Counted from the stretch's first letter, positions 1 through 6,947 are shown. The stretch is 12,170 nt of DNA from an uncultured Eubacteriales bacterium (GCA_934454005.1 CAKSGI010000046.1:1-12170); one strand, 5' to 3'. A program made the numbers and translations. The notes: generated from the sequence alone by a model not told the origin.

Positions 1-779
1 CAACCATTTATCCCAAAATAATTATTAAATAATGGTAATCTAAATTTATATGATTTAAGGTCGGGATATTTATTATATATTAGAGTTATTAGATTATTAA
101 AATTATTTTTATCAACCATAAACTCTATTATCTGCAACGTATCGTTATCCGACTTATAACAAATAGCATAGCCATCGTTGCTGCAAACAGTTGTCCCACC
201 ATAATTTTGATTCATTTCTGAAGCATATTTAATGTCATTTGAGTTCCAAATAATAGTTCCCAAATGATCTTTACATATATTAAATCTTAAACGGTTCAAA
301 TTGTCAAACGATAATATTTTTTCTGATTGTAAAATATTGTTTACATATTTTACAATCTCAGTTTGATTTAATTCCAAGAATTGTGATTTAAAAAAGTTTA
401 TATATCCCAATTTTTGATAATATTTATAAAGACTATCTGTTGCTGGCAATAAAGTAGAATATTTGTGTCCTCTACTTTCTGCTAACATATTTGAATAAAT
501 TATAAGCTTAGACATATATCCATTTTTTCTATATAAAGGATGAGTAGCAGCAGCATAAATATAGTTAGCTTTTTCTAAAGATTTGACTCCTACCAATTTT
601 GTATCAAACATATTTAAGAATGCAACAATTTTATTGTTATCTTTACATACTACACAATTATTATTTTTAAACTTATGATTAAAAAAGAAATTTAAATTTT
701 CATCGGTTTCTTTAAATGAAACTTGAAAAATTTCCATAATCTCTTTTCTGTCTTCATTCTTTGCTAATCTAAACTCCAT
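1..779 (-). CDS. GNAT-family N-acetyltransferase, 3' end cut by window edge
   Basis: An open frame of 259 codons runs from an ATG at 779 to the left edge with no stop, so the C-terminus is missing. The first ~130 residues look like a GNAT acetyl-CoA-dependent acyltransferase: a strand at IVAFLNMF (51-58), then AAATHPLYRKNGYMSKLI (76-93). In that stretch R84-K-N-G87 fits the acetyl-CoA pyrophosphate-binding R-x-x-G turn and is followed by a helix. LYKYYQKLGY (118-127) matches the usual GNAT C-terminal strand-helix. Residues 130-259 are a second region of unknown function. The start is supported by GGAG 8 nt upstream, which overlaps the stop of the preceding gene (5 nt intergenic gap), so the two are translationally linked. 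The substrate (amine, peptide or aminoacyl acceptor) cannot be read from the sequence. It is the last visible gene of the thyX-tmk operon. Confidence 0.8.
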   Translation of the reverse strand, partial: MEFRLAKNEDRKEIMEIFQVSFKETDENLNFFFNHKFKNNNCVVCKDNNKIVAFLNMFDTKLVGVKSLEKANYIYAAATHPLYRKNGYMSKLIIYSNMLAESRGHKYSTLLPATDSLYKYYQKLGYINFFKSQFLELNQTEIVKYVNNILQSEKILSFDNLNRLRFNICKDHLGTIIWNSNDIKYASEMNQNYGGTTVCSNDGYAICYKSDNDTLQIIEFMVDKNNFNNLITLIYNKYPDLKSYKFRLPLFNNYFGING

Positions 780-784
780 ATCTT

Positions 785-1660
785 TTACTCCAAATATGCA
801 ACGTATCTATCAAGAAGAAAAGTAGGACTATAAGAAAGCTTGGATTTTCGTAGACCCTCTATACCTATATCTTCTTCTCTATTTATATATTTATAGCTAG
901 ATAATTTTCTTTTAGCAAATTCTTGATTTATAGCCGGATATGATCCAGAATAATTTAGTAATGCTTTTTCAAAATGTATATCAAAGACATCATCGTTAAT
1001 TTTCTCTCCAATGGTTAAGGCAACAATATTTTCGTCAACTTTTAAATATCCACCAATAAGTTTAAGCTCAAAATAATTGTCAAATGCTTTTTTTATTGCG
1101 AGCTCTTCAGACTCTAGATTTCTATCTTTATTTATTAGAAACCATTCTTCTAAAAAACAGAAACATTCTTTCAAATTCTTTTCAGTTATATCAGCATAGG
1201 TCCAGTTATAAGTTTTTTTAAATTTAGAAACATGATTTCTTTTACTATGGTATTTTTTACCTTGTAAATTAGATAAATCTTCACTATTGTATATATAATC
1301 CGACATATCCCTTTTAAGTTCAAATTTAAATTTATTAGGCATTATTGCTTCAATAATACCTCTCATTTGAGCTGTTAATCCAAACATTTTATAAGGAATA
1401 TTTCGTTCTGAAGCATCTTCAATTAGTATATTAATAGCATTTTTATAATCACCGTTACCAACAGGAAATGCATAAGATGGCTCTTCTCCATCGTATATTC
1501 TATATAAAAATTTTTCATCTTTATAAATTTTGCATTTATATGCTTCTTGCCATAAATATAAGCTACCAAAGCAATAGTCTGCTCCTATATATCCTGAATT
1601 TTTAAATATAGGCTCTATCCATTTTCTATCATCTAATTTTGCGTATTTAAATTCTAGCAT
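785..1660 (-). CDS. DUF2156 (LPG_synthase_C-type) protein, aminoacyl-transferase fold
   Basis: This 291-aa soluble protein resembles the DUF2156 family, which includes the C-terminal catalytic domain of phosphatidylglycerol lysyltransferase (MprF). Family-like stretches are LQGKKYHSKRNHVSKF (132-147), a DIHFEKA strand (227-233) and the C-terminal NREEDIGIEGLRKSKLSYSP (260-279). It is essentially a tandem GNAT fold. It has no N-terminal membrane (flippase) domain, so it is a stand-alone enzyme-like unit, not full MprF. The exact reaction is unknown; aminoacyl or acyl transfer to a lipid or small molecule is inference. The ATG lies one base after the tmk stop, with GGAG about 12 nt upstream inside the tmk 3' end, so translational coupling is likely. 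A GNAT gene follows 5 nt downstream; the two acyltransferase-like proteins may work together. Confidence 0.82.
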   Translation of the reverse strand: MLEFKYAKLDDRKWIEPIFKNSGYIGADYCFGSLYLWQEAYKCKIYKDEKFLYRIYDGEEPSYAFPVGNGDYKNAINILIEDASERNIPYKMFGLTAQMRGIIEAIMPNKFKFELKRDMSDYIYNSEDLSNLQGKKYHSKRNHVSKFKKTYNWTYADITEKNLKECFCFLEEWFLINKDRNLESEELAIKKAFDNYFELKLIGGYLKVDENIVALTIGEKINDDVFDIHFEKALLNYSGSYPAINQEFAKRKLSSYKYINREEDIGIEGLRKSKLSYSPTFLLDRYVAYLE

Positions 1661-1661
1661 T

Positions 1662-2330
1662 TTAAAAATCCACTCCGTTAATAGTATTAACTATCTCTTT
1701 ATGAATCTCGTCAATAGATTTTGAACTTGTTTCCGAATAACATTTGATTTTTTTCCACCCAGATTTTTCAGCTGAATATAAAGCAGCTTTTCTACATGAT
1801 TTCAAAAAAGATATATTAGACTCATGAATATCTTTTTTATTTTCATTTCCATTATACCGTTTATTCATTAAATTTTGAGAAATTTCTATTGGCATATCTA
1901 AATATATAACTAAATCTGGTTCTGGAAGGAGTAATTTATTATATTCATAATCATAAAGCCATTCTAAGAATTCATTCCAATATTTATTGTTTAATTTAGC
2001 CATTTGGTAAATTGCGTTAGAGGTTGTATATCTATCTGCAACTATGATAAACTCATTTTCGTATTTATGTTTCCAAAATTTCAAGAAACTAGCATATCTA
2101 TCAACAGAATAAAACGAAGATGCTGCATATGCATTTACATTATCAGGATTGCCTCCGAATTCAGAATTTAAATACATATTAACTAATGCCGATGACGGTT
2201 GATTATAATCTGGAAAACTAACAGTAATTACTTTGTCATTTTTAGATTTTAAATAATTATATAAAAGTGATGTTTGGGTTGCTTTGCCACTTCCATCTAG
2301 CCCTTCTATAACTATTAATTTACCTTTCAT
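1662..2330 (-). CDS. tmk: Thymidylate kinase (dTMP kinase)
   Basis: Transfers phosphate from ATP to dTMP to give dTDP in the cytosol, the step after thymidylate synthase. At 222 aa it has normal family length. The P-loop is GLDGSGKAT (10-18), the FPDY segment (39-42) is typical of dTMP kinases, and DRYTTSN (99-105) is the conserved DRx motif that contacts the nucleotide. [10 protein letters not shown] (158-167) occupies the LID position. The residue right after the P-loop lysine is Ala17 where Ser/Thr is usual; Thr18 follows. The ATG overlaps the end of thyX by 11 nt, with a strong AGGGGAG 7 nt upstream inside thyX, so both are read from one mRNA. Many clostridia carry another tmk near holB, so this copy may be a paralogue; the window cannot settle that. 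Confidence 0.93.
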   Translation of the reverse strand: MKGKLIVIEGLDGSGKATQTSLLYNYLKSKNDKVITVSFPDYNQPSSALVNMYLNSEFGGNPDNVNAYAASSFYSVDRYASFLKFWKHKYENEFIIVADRYTTSNAIYQMAKLNNKYWNEFLEWLYDYEYNKLLLPEPDLVIYLDMPIEISQNLMNKRYNGNENKKDIHESNISFLKSCRKAALYSAEKSGWKKIKCYSETSSKSIDEIHKEIVNTINGVDF

Positions 2331-3102
2331 TTATATTCTCCCCTAAATTTTTAAAAAATTCACGGACATTTTCTGTTTTTCCACAACACATTTTACCTTC
2401 AGGACATTTTCCTCTAACACATGCCGGACCAGCATTTTTAAATAAATTTGGTGCTATTGGAAATACTAATTTGTACATTTCTAGTGCAACTTGTTGTATT
2501 TCCCATTGTGCTCTATTACAACACCTATGAGTAAAAAAATTTTTTAAGCTTCTTGCATTAAAAGTGCAGATTATCTTAGTTTCACATGCATTTGGCAAGA
2601 CAAATCTAGCGTCTTCGATTGCTTTTTTTTCGGCCATATTATTTGCTTTTTTTTCATCTATGTTTTTTGCTAAAAATATTTTTTTATGTTTTTCCTTTAA
2701 TATTTTTGTGATTTTATCATAATGGGCTTGATCTTCTTTCATAGCTTGTATAAATTCAGCTTTAGCTTCGGGAGTACTATCAATCTCTGGTGGTACGATA
2801 TATTCAAACATATTTTCGTTTACGTATCTCTGGCTTCTTACACTATATGAAGCAATTCTGTGTCTAGTAATCTGCGAAAGAAAAGATCTCGAAACACCCT
2901 GTATACCAAAAGTAAATGATACATGTTCTATAGGGCTTTCGTGACCTATATCAGTTAACATCTGAACAAATCTAGATGTCGATTCTTTGGTAAGATTATC
3001 TCTTATTCCGTCGATATCAGAACTTGAATAACAGAGTTTAGCTGCAGATGCTATTGTTTTTTCAGGTTCTGGAGTATGTGCTAATAATTCAACTTTTAAC
3101 AA
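2320..3102 (-). CDS. thyX: FAD-dependent thymidylate synthase ThyX, TTG start
   Basis: Makes dTMP from dUMP using methylenetetrahydrofolate, with FAD/NADPH doing the reduction that ThyA takes from folate. The diagnostic RHR-x7-S motif is present (R80-H81-R82 to S90, within [12 protein letters not shown]), as are SPIEH (56-60) and RSLKNFF (184-190). It has 260 aa, longer than minimal ThyX (about 220), because of a middle Lys/Glu-rich helical segment (110-165) and a Cys-containing tail with C228, C233, C239 and C240. The start is TTG at 3100-3102: an AGGGGG Shine-Dalgarno lies about 8 nt upstream and the N-terminus [14 protein letters not shown] fits the family. First gene of the operon; tmk overlaps its end by 11 nt. 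Transcription likely starts from the promoter at 3138-3166. Confidence 0.95.
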   Translation of the reverse strand: MLKVELLAHTPEPEKTIASAAKLCYSSSDIDGIRDNLTKESTSRFVQMLTDIGHESPIEHVSFTFGIQGVSRSFLSQITRHRIASYSVRSQRYVNENMFEYIVPPEIDSTPEAKAEFIQAMKEDQAHYDKITKILKEKHKKIFLAKNIDEKKANNMAEKKAIEDARFVLPNACETKIICTFNARSLKNFFTHRCCNRAQWEIQQVALEMYKLVFPIAPNLFKNAGPACVRGKCPEGKMCCGKTENVREFFKNLGENINER

Positions 3103-3137
3103 ATATATTTTCCCCCTAAAATAATCTCATATATGAT

Positions 3138-3166
3138 ATTATATCAGATATTATTATTTACTTCAA
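3138..3166 (-). promoter_or_regulatory. Sigma-A promoter of the thyX operon
   Basis: Read on the minus strand: -35 TTGAAG (3161-3166), 17-nt spacer, extended -10 TGA-TATAAT (3138-3146). Predicted start of transcription is near 3131, about 30 nt before the TTG of thyX. The -10 lies in a 13-bp near-palindrome, TGATAT-T-ATATCA on the plus strand (3134-3146), which could be chance in such AT-rich DNA. The promoter diverges from that of rnhA. Confidence 0.75.
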
Positions 3167-3190
3167 ATTACCATAAACGCATAATAATGT

Positions 3191-3219
3191 TTGTTAAGGT
3201 TTCTAATATGTGCTATAAT
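3191..3219 (+). promoter_or_regulatory. Sigma-A promoter of rnhA
   Basis: -35 TTGTTA (3191-3196), 17-nt spacer, -10 TATAAT (3214-3219) preceded by TGC (extended -10). Expected start of transcription is near 3226, giving a short leader with AGGAG at 3236-3240. Confidence 0.78.
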
Positions 3220-3250
3220 GAATTAGCTGGCTATTAGGAGTGTGATATAT

Positions 3251-3688
3251 TTGAAAAAAGTTGAAATATTTACAGATGGTGCCTGTAAAGGAAATCCAGG
3301 CGTTGGCGGATACGGTGCTATTTTAAAATACAATGGTCATACTAGAGAAATTTCTGGTGGCGAAAAAAGCACAACAAATAACAGAATGGAAATTTCAGCA
3401 GTTATTGAATCACTAAAATTATTAAAAGAACCTTGCGAAGTAACAATTTACAGCGATTCACAGTATGTTTGTAATGCAATATCTAAGGGATGGGCAAAAA
3501 AATGGAAATCTAAAGGTTGGATGCGTAATAAAAATGATCCAGCTTTGAATCCAGATCTTTGGGAAAAACTATTGGAATTGATTGATAAACATGCTGTAAA
3601 AATGGTTTGGATAAAAGGGCATGCAGGGCATCCCGAAAATGAAAGATGCGATACTTTAGCTGTACAAGCAGCGGAAAGTTTGAAATAA
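3251..3688 (+). CDS. rnhA: Ribonuclease HI
   Basis: Cleaves the RNA strand of RNA-DNA hybrids (R-loops, Okazaki primers) in the cytosol. The DEDD metal-binding set is complete: D9 (FTDGACKGNPG), E47 (NNRMEIS), D69 (YSDSQYV) and D134 (ERCDTLA). The catalytic-loop His124 sits in KGHAGHPENE. Length of 145 aa is normal for a single-domain RNase HI with the basic protrusion (GWAKKWKSKGWMRN, 80-93). I chose the TTG at 3251 rather than the upstream GTG at 3242. The only Shine-Dalgarno (AGGAG, 3236-3240) is 1 nt from the GTG but 10 nt from the TTG, and MKKVEIFTDG is the usual N-terminus. It stands alone, divergent from thyX and followed by the nifS promoter region. Confidence 0.94.
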   Translation: MKKVEIFTDGACKGNPGVGGYGAILKYNGHTREISGGEKSTTNNRMEISAVIESLKLLKEPCEVTIYSDSQYVCNAISKGWAKKWKSKGWMRNKNDPALNPDLWEKLLELIDKHAVKMVWIKGHAGHPENERCDTLAVQAAESLK

Positions 3689-3721
3689 TTAAATAATTTA
3701 CATTATTTTACATACAATATA

Positions 3722-3740
3722 TTTATTGTTGTTCAATAAA
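3722..3740. terminator. Weak hairpin after rnhA
   Basis: TTTATTG and CAATAAA (3722-3728 and 3734-3740) can form a 7-bp AT-rich stem around TTGTT. No T-tract follows on the plus strand, so termination of rnhA here is doubtful. It is the only candidate seen between rnhA and the nifS promoter. Confidence 0.25.
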
Positions 3741-3744
3741 AAAT

Positions 3745-3810
3745 ATAAAATCTATTGTAAAATATGCTATTTAGGTGTATATTAAAATTAGTTGTAAAAA
3801 TAGATTTTAT
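3745..3810. repeat. Perfect 12-bp inverted repeat around the nifS transcription start
   Basis: Left arm ATAAAATCTATT (3745-3756), right arm AATAGATTTTAT (3799-3810), 42 nt apart. The arms bracket the -10 and the predicted start, and the left arm overlaps the -35. TTGTAAAA also occurs twice as a direct repeat (3755-3762 and 3792-3799). This layout could serve a dimeric repressor contacting two sites. Only the right arm is expected to be transcribed, so an RNA hairpin from this promoter is unlikely. Confidence 0.5.
3755..3783 (+). promoter_or_regulatory. Sigma-A promoter of nifS-nifU
   Basis: -35 TTGTAA (3755-3760), 17-nt spacer, -10 TATATT (3778-3783). Expected start of transcription is near 3790, leaving a leader of about 40 nt with AAAGGTGG (3815-3822), 6 nt before the nifS ATG. 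The -35 overlaps the left arm of a perfect inverted repeat listed separately. Confidence 0.6.
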
Positions 3811-3828
3811 GATTAAAGGTGGTAAAAC

Positions 3829-5016
3829 ATGTCTCGATTTATTTATGTTGATAACGCTGCGACAACTGCAGTATCTAAAAATGTTATAGATGCAATGATT
3901 CCGTATTATAATGAAAAGTATGGAAATCCATCTAGCCTTTACTCTATAGGGAGAGAATCTAAAAAAGCTATTGAAGTGGCAAGAGAAACCGTTTCAGAAT
4001 GTATAAATGCTCTTCCGTCAGAAATTTTCTTTACCTCTGGAGGAAGTGAATCTGATAATTGGGCTATAAAAGGGGTAGCTTATGAACAGGCTCTAAACGG
4101 AAAAAAACATATAATTACAACTACTTTTGAACATCATGCTGTTTTGCATACGGTTGAAGCATTAAAAAAAGATGGCTTTGAGATAACATATCTTGATGTT
4201 CATGAAAATGGTCTTATTAGGCCAGAAGAACTTGAAAAAGCTCTAAGAGATGATACTGCTCTTGTAACAATAATGTATGCTAATAATGAAATAGGGACTA
4301 TACAGCCAATTGCTGAAATAGGCAAAATATGCAGAAATCATGGTGTTATATTCCATACAGATGCTGTACAGGCTATAGGAAATGTATTAATAGATGTTAA
4401 AGAACAAAATATTGATCTTTTATCTTTAACGGCTCATAAATTTCATGGTCCTAAAGGTGTTGGTGCACTGTATATAAAAAAAGGAATTAAGATTAAAAAT
4501 CTTATTGAAGGTGGAGCTCAGGAGCGAGGAAGAAGAGCTGGAACAGAAAATGTACCCGGCATTGTTGGATTAAGTACTGCATTAAAATTTGCTTGCTCAG
4601 ATATTGAAAAAAGAGCAAAACGTATATCAAAGCTTAGAGATAAATTAATAGATAATGCATTAAAGATAGAACATTCCAGATTAAATGGAGACTTAAATAA
4701 CAGGTTACCTGGTAATGTCAATATGTGTTTTGAGGGTATAGAAGGTGAGTCGTTACTTTTAATGTTAGACATGCATGGTATCTGTGCTTCTTCTGGATCA
4801 GCCTGTACATCTGGTTCTCTGGATCCTAGTCATGTACTTTTAGCTATTGGACTTCCTCACGAAATAGCTCATGGATCTTTGAGAATTTCACTTAGTGATG
4901 ATAACACAGAAGAAGAAGTTGATTATATTATAGAAATACTTCCAAAAATAATAGATAGATTAAGGCAAATGTCTCCCCTTTGGGAAAAAATAAAAAAAGA
5001 AGAATGTAAAAAATAA
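3829..5016 (+). CDS. nifS: Cysteine desulfurase (NifS/IscS family)
   Basis: A PLP enzyme that takes sulfur from L-cysteine as a persulfide, giving alanine, and passes it to the NifU scaffold for Fe-S cluster assembly and perhaps to tRNA thiolation. At 395 aa it is full length. The N-terminus YVDNAATT is typical; EHHAV (101-105) gives the His that stacks on PLP; D178 in HTDAVQ binds the pyridine nitrogen; K204 in [12 protein letters not shown] is the Schiff-base lysine; RRAGTENV (235-242) is conserved. The persulfide Cys326 lies in [16 protein letters not shown], the flexible-loop form of group I enzymes. Start ATG has AAAGGTGG 6 nt upstream. nifU follows after 57 nt. No iscR-type regulator gene is adjacent, unlike many clostridial isc loci. 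nifS and iscS names are interchangeable here. Confidence 0.95.
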   Translation: MSRFIYVDNAATTAVSKNVIDAMIPYYNEKYGNPSSLYSIGRESKKAIEVARETVSECINALPSEIFFTSGGSESDNWAIKGVAYEQALNGKKHIITTTFEHHAVLHTVEALKKDGFEITYLDVHENGLIRPEELEKALRDDTALVTIMYANNEIGTIQPIAEIGKICRNHGVIFHTDAVQAIGNVLIDVKEQNIDLLSLTAHKFHGPKGVGALYIKKGIKIKNLIEGGAQERGRRAGTENVPGIVGLSTALKFACSDIEKRAKRISKLRDKLIDNALKIEHSRLNGDLNNRLPGNVNMCFEGIEGESLLLMLDMHGICASSGSACTSGSLDPSHVLLAIGLPHEIAHGSLRISLSDDNTEEEVDYIIEILPKIIDRLRQMSPLWEKIKKEECKK

Positions 5017-5023
5017 AAATTAG

Positions 5024-5073
5024 AAAGGTGGGTTTTATATTACAATTAAAGTATAATTGTAATATAATTTAAT
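5024..5073 (+). promoter_or_regulatory. nifU leader: Shine-Dalgarno separated from ATG by a perfect 14-bp hairpin
   Basis: The only Shine-Dalgarno-like sequence before nifU is AAAGGTGG (5024-5031), the same as that of nifS. It lies 42 nt from the ATG at 5074. Between them TTATATTACAATTA (5035-5048) and TAATTGTAATATAA (5054-5067) form a perfect 14-bp inverted repeat with loop AAGTA. When folded, the linear gap shrinks to 9 nt (GTT plus TTTAAT), an ideal spacing. No alternative in-frame start exists upstream: an in-frame TAA lies at 5065-5067. The structure therefore probably decides nifU translation, although a DNA operator is also possible. Confidence 0.6.
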
Positions 5074-5517
5074 ATGGCTTACAGCGAAAAAGTAATGGAT
5101 CATTTTGCAAATCCGAGAAATGTTGGAGAAATATCTGATGCTGATGGAATTGGCGAAGTTGGAAATTCCAAATGTGGAGATATAATGAAAATGTATATAA
5201 AAGTTAAAAACGATATTATAACAGAAGTAAAATTTAAGACATTTGGATGTGGAGCGGCTATCGCTACCAGTTCAATGGCAACGGAACTCATTAAGGGAAA
5301 GTCTATTGAAGAGGCATTAAAATTAACAAACAAAGCTGTAATGGAGGCTTTAGATGGACTTCCTCCAGTAAAAATTCACTGTTCTGTATTAGCTGAACAA
5401 GCTATTAAGGCCGCAATTTCTGACTATTATCAAAAAAAAGGAATAGACCCTGTAGCTATAGTTGGAGATGTATGCAATAATTGCAATTCAGGTGTTTGTG
5501 AATGTGAACATAGGTAA
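5074..5517 (+). CDS. nifU: Fe-S cluster assembly scaffold NifU/IscU-like
   Basis: Cytosolic scaffold on which Fe-S clusters are built from iron and the sulfur delivered by the upstream desulfurase, then handed to apo-proteins. The three cluster ligands are present: C34 in GNSKCGD, C59 in FGCGAA and C103 in HCSVLAEQA, with D36 of the conserved CGD. The N-terminus MAYSEKVMDHFANPRNVGE is the typical start of the family and fixes the ATG. At 147 aa it has the short single-domain form, without the ferredoxin or Nfu domains of nitrogen-fixation NifU. The C-terminal tail adds a second Cys set, C134-x2-C137-x4-C142-x-C144, beyond the scaffold fold; its role is not known to me. It is co-transcribed with nifS and closed by the terminator at 5552-5586. 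Confidence 0.94.
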   Translation: MAYSEKVMDHFANPRNVGEISDADGIGEVGNSKCGDIMKMYIKVKNDIITEVKFKTFGCGAAIATSSMATELIKGKSIEEALKLTNKAVMEALDGLPPVKIHCSVLAEQAIKAAISDYYQKKGIDPVAIVGDVCNNCNSGVCECEHR

Positions 5518-5551
5518 ACTTAGTTGTCACTTTATATATAAATAAAATGAA

Positions 5552-5586
5552 GGTTGTATTAATTTATTTTTAATACAACCCTTTTT
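5552..5586. terminator. Intrinsic terminator after nifU
   Basis: Perfect 11-bp stem GGTTGTATTAA / TTAATACAACC (5552-5562, 5570-5580) with a 7-nt loop, followed on the plus strand by C and TTTTT (5582-5586). It ends the nifS-nifU transcript. On the minus strand the hairpin is followed by TTCATTTTATT, so it may also stop transcription of the convergent membrane-protein gene. Confidence 0.85.
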
Positions 5587-5593
5587 ATATAAT

Positions 5594-6175
5594 TTAAAAC
5601 ACAATAAAATAAGAAATTATAAAAGCAATAATCGGCAATATACTTCCATATAAAAGTTCCTTAATAGAATGTCGTTTCATTTTTATTGATGAATAGTATA
5701 CTATAAATATTAAAGGTATACCTAATAAAGCATATGATTTATAAAAGTATCCTAAATATACTATGGGTCCAACAACTCCACAAGCATGACCACTTGCTTT
5801 TATTTTTAATATTTTATTGAAAATAAAAATTAGTATACCAGATATCAAATATACTAGATACATAAGCATTAATTCAGAAGTTATGTTCATAAAAATTGCA
5901 TATATTATACCCAATATATATCCAATAACGGCCATAATAATAGCAAGTTTTCTTTGTCCAGTTCTACCTTTACTTTTAATTTTAGGAATTATAAGTTGAA
6001 GTGGGTATGCAAGTAACGGAACTATAACAAAAAATATTACTGAAAATATAAAATTTGATATACCTTTAAATATATACCGATCGGTGCTATATAAAAGTAA
6101 GATTGTTATAAGAGCCATAATTGGCGCTAATGTAACAATTCGAATAGTTTTGTAAAAAGATTTATATCCTATCAT
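5594..6175 (-). CDS. PAP2-like integral membrane protein
   Basis: A 193-aa very hydrophobic protein with about six membrane segments (roughly 13-30, 40-63, 77-97, 102-120, 133-162, 174-193). It carries degenerate forms of the three PAP2 phosphatase motifs: K64-x-K-x-K-x-R71-T (motif 1), S128-G129-H130 in KASGHA (motif 2, PSGH-like), and K168? H169-SIK-E173 in SIKMKRHSIKE (motif 3, His-x3-acid). This suggests a lipid phosphate phosphatase or related transporter acting on a membrane lipid such as undecaprenyl or phosphatidyl phosphate. The substrate is unknown, and the motif match is partial, so activity is uncertain. GGAG lies 8 nt before the ATG. It is divergent from a TetR-family gene and shares the control region with it, so the regulator probably controls it. 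Confidence 0.65.
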   Translation of the reverse strand: MIGYKSFYKTIRIVTLAPIMALITILLLYSTDRYIFKGISNFIFSVIFFVIVPLLAYPLQLIIPKIKSKGRTGQRKLAIIMAVIGYILGIIYAIFMNITSELMLMYLVYLISGILIFIFNKILKIKASGHACGVVGPIVYLGYFYKSYALLGIPLIFIVYYSSIKMKRHSIKELLYGSILPIIAFIISYFIVF

Positions 6176-6205
6176 AATATTTTCTCCTTCACCAACTTAT
6201 TCAGT

Positions 6206-6234
6206 TTGAAGATTATTTATACACATGTTATAAT
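6206..6234 (+). promoter_or_regulatory. Sigma-A promoter of the TetR-family gene
   Basis: -35 TTGAAG (6206-6211), 17-nt spacer, -10 TATAAT (6229-6234) preceded by TGT (extended -10). The predicted start near 6241 leaves an ~80-nt leader before the gene, with AAAGGTG 10 nt from the ATG. Confidence 0.75.
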
Positions 6235-6243
6235 ATTATACAA
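6216..6243 (-). promoter_or_regulatory. Overlapping reverse promoter for the PAP2-like gene
   Basis: On the minus strand: -35 TTGTAT (6238-6243), 16-nt spacer, -10 TATAAA (6216-6221). It would overlap the opposite promoter face to face. Supported only by consensus match. Confidence 0.45.
6226..6243. promoter_or_regulatory. Candidate TetR-family operator
   Basis: TATAATATTATA (6229-6240) is a perfect 12-bp palindrome, extending with one mismatch pair to TGTTATAATATTATACA (6226-6242). It covers the -10 of the regulator promoter and the -35 of the divergent promoter, where a repressor would block both. AT-rich palindromes arise easily, so this is inference from position. Confidence 0.4.
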
Positions 6244-6321
6244 TAAGTATGATTAATACAATTACAGAAATATTATTAATGATAGTTATTTATACAATTT
6301 AATTAAAGGTGTAATAAATTT

Positions 6322-6906
6322 ATGGCAGATAAACGTATCACTAAAACTAAAAGAAATATAAAAAATACAGTTATAAAATTATTATCTAACACACAATTTG
6401 AAAAAATAACAGTTTCTGAGCTTTGTCGTATTGGAGAAATAAGCCGCATTACATTTTATACATACTATAATGATATATATGATCTAATAGACGAAATGTT
6501 TTCCAATTATATAGAAGAAGCAATCGAAGATTATCACAAACTCCAATCTAAAAATAATCAATTAAACGAACCAATGATAGGATATAACAATATGTTAGAG
6601 TGTATTTTAAATTTATATTGCAATAACTTAGAATTTTTTTCTAGAGCAACTCCACAAAAAAATCCCTACTTATATTCAACATTTTTTAGACATACTTTTG
6701 TGAATGTTGATAATTATATTAAAAGTCATATTGCAAAAATAAAACCTAAATATCCTTCTAATCAAATAGCTGCATTATTATGTAGTGGTTTATGGGGAGT
6801 TATAAATGAATGTTATTCAAGTAAAAAATCACAAAGTATAATTAGAAAAAACATAAAGTCTATATACCAAGATATTCTTACATCATCTATATTTATAAGA
6901 AGTTAA
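6322..6906 (+). CDS. TetR/AcrR-family transcriptional regulator
   Basis: A 194-aa dimeric DNA-binding repressor type. The N-terminal helix-turn-helix is clear: KITVSELCRIGEISRITFYTYYNDIYDLIDEM (28-59), with the recognition helix around 40-49. The remaining helical ligand-binding domain is not conserved enough to name an inducer. The C-terminal region around CSGLWGVINECY resembles the clostridial TetR_C_33/DhaS-like type, a loose impression only. It is divergent from the PAP2-like membrane gene, the classic arrangement for a local regulator, and a palindrome sits over both promoters. ATG has AAAGGTG 10 nt upstream. Transcription probably ends at the hairpin 6948-6993. Confidence 0.88.
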   Translation: MADKRITKTKRNIKNTVIKLLSNTQFEKITVSELCRIGEISRITFYTYYNDIYDLIDEMFSNYIEEAIEDYHKLQSKNNQLNEPMIGYNNMLECILNLYCNNLEFFSRATPQKNPYLYSTFFRHTFVNVDNYIKSHIAKIKPKYPSNQIAALLCSGLWGVINECYSSKKSQSIIRKNIKSIYQDILTSSIFIRS

Positions 6907-6947
6907 TAATATATTATTTGTATGTAAAAATATCTAGATTAATTAAT

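Noticed and set aside
3242..3244. GTG as start codon of rnhA
   Set aside because: It is 1 nt from the Shine-Dalgarno AGGAG; the TTG at 3251 is 10 nt away and gives the usual N-terminus.
5035..5067. nifU leader repeat as a PerR/Fur-type box
   Set aside because: Only partial agreement with the 7-1-7 consensus; the symmetry centre and spacing are wrong.
5035..5067. nifU leader repeat as an intrinsic terminator between nifS and nifU
   Set aside because: The stem is nearly all A-T and is followed by only TTTAAT; a clear terminator exists after nifU.
4518..5333. Minus-strand frames opposite nifS and nifU, and similar frames opposite spo0A, groES and the membrane gene
   Set aside because: Antisense shadows without start signals or family resemblance.
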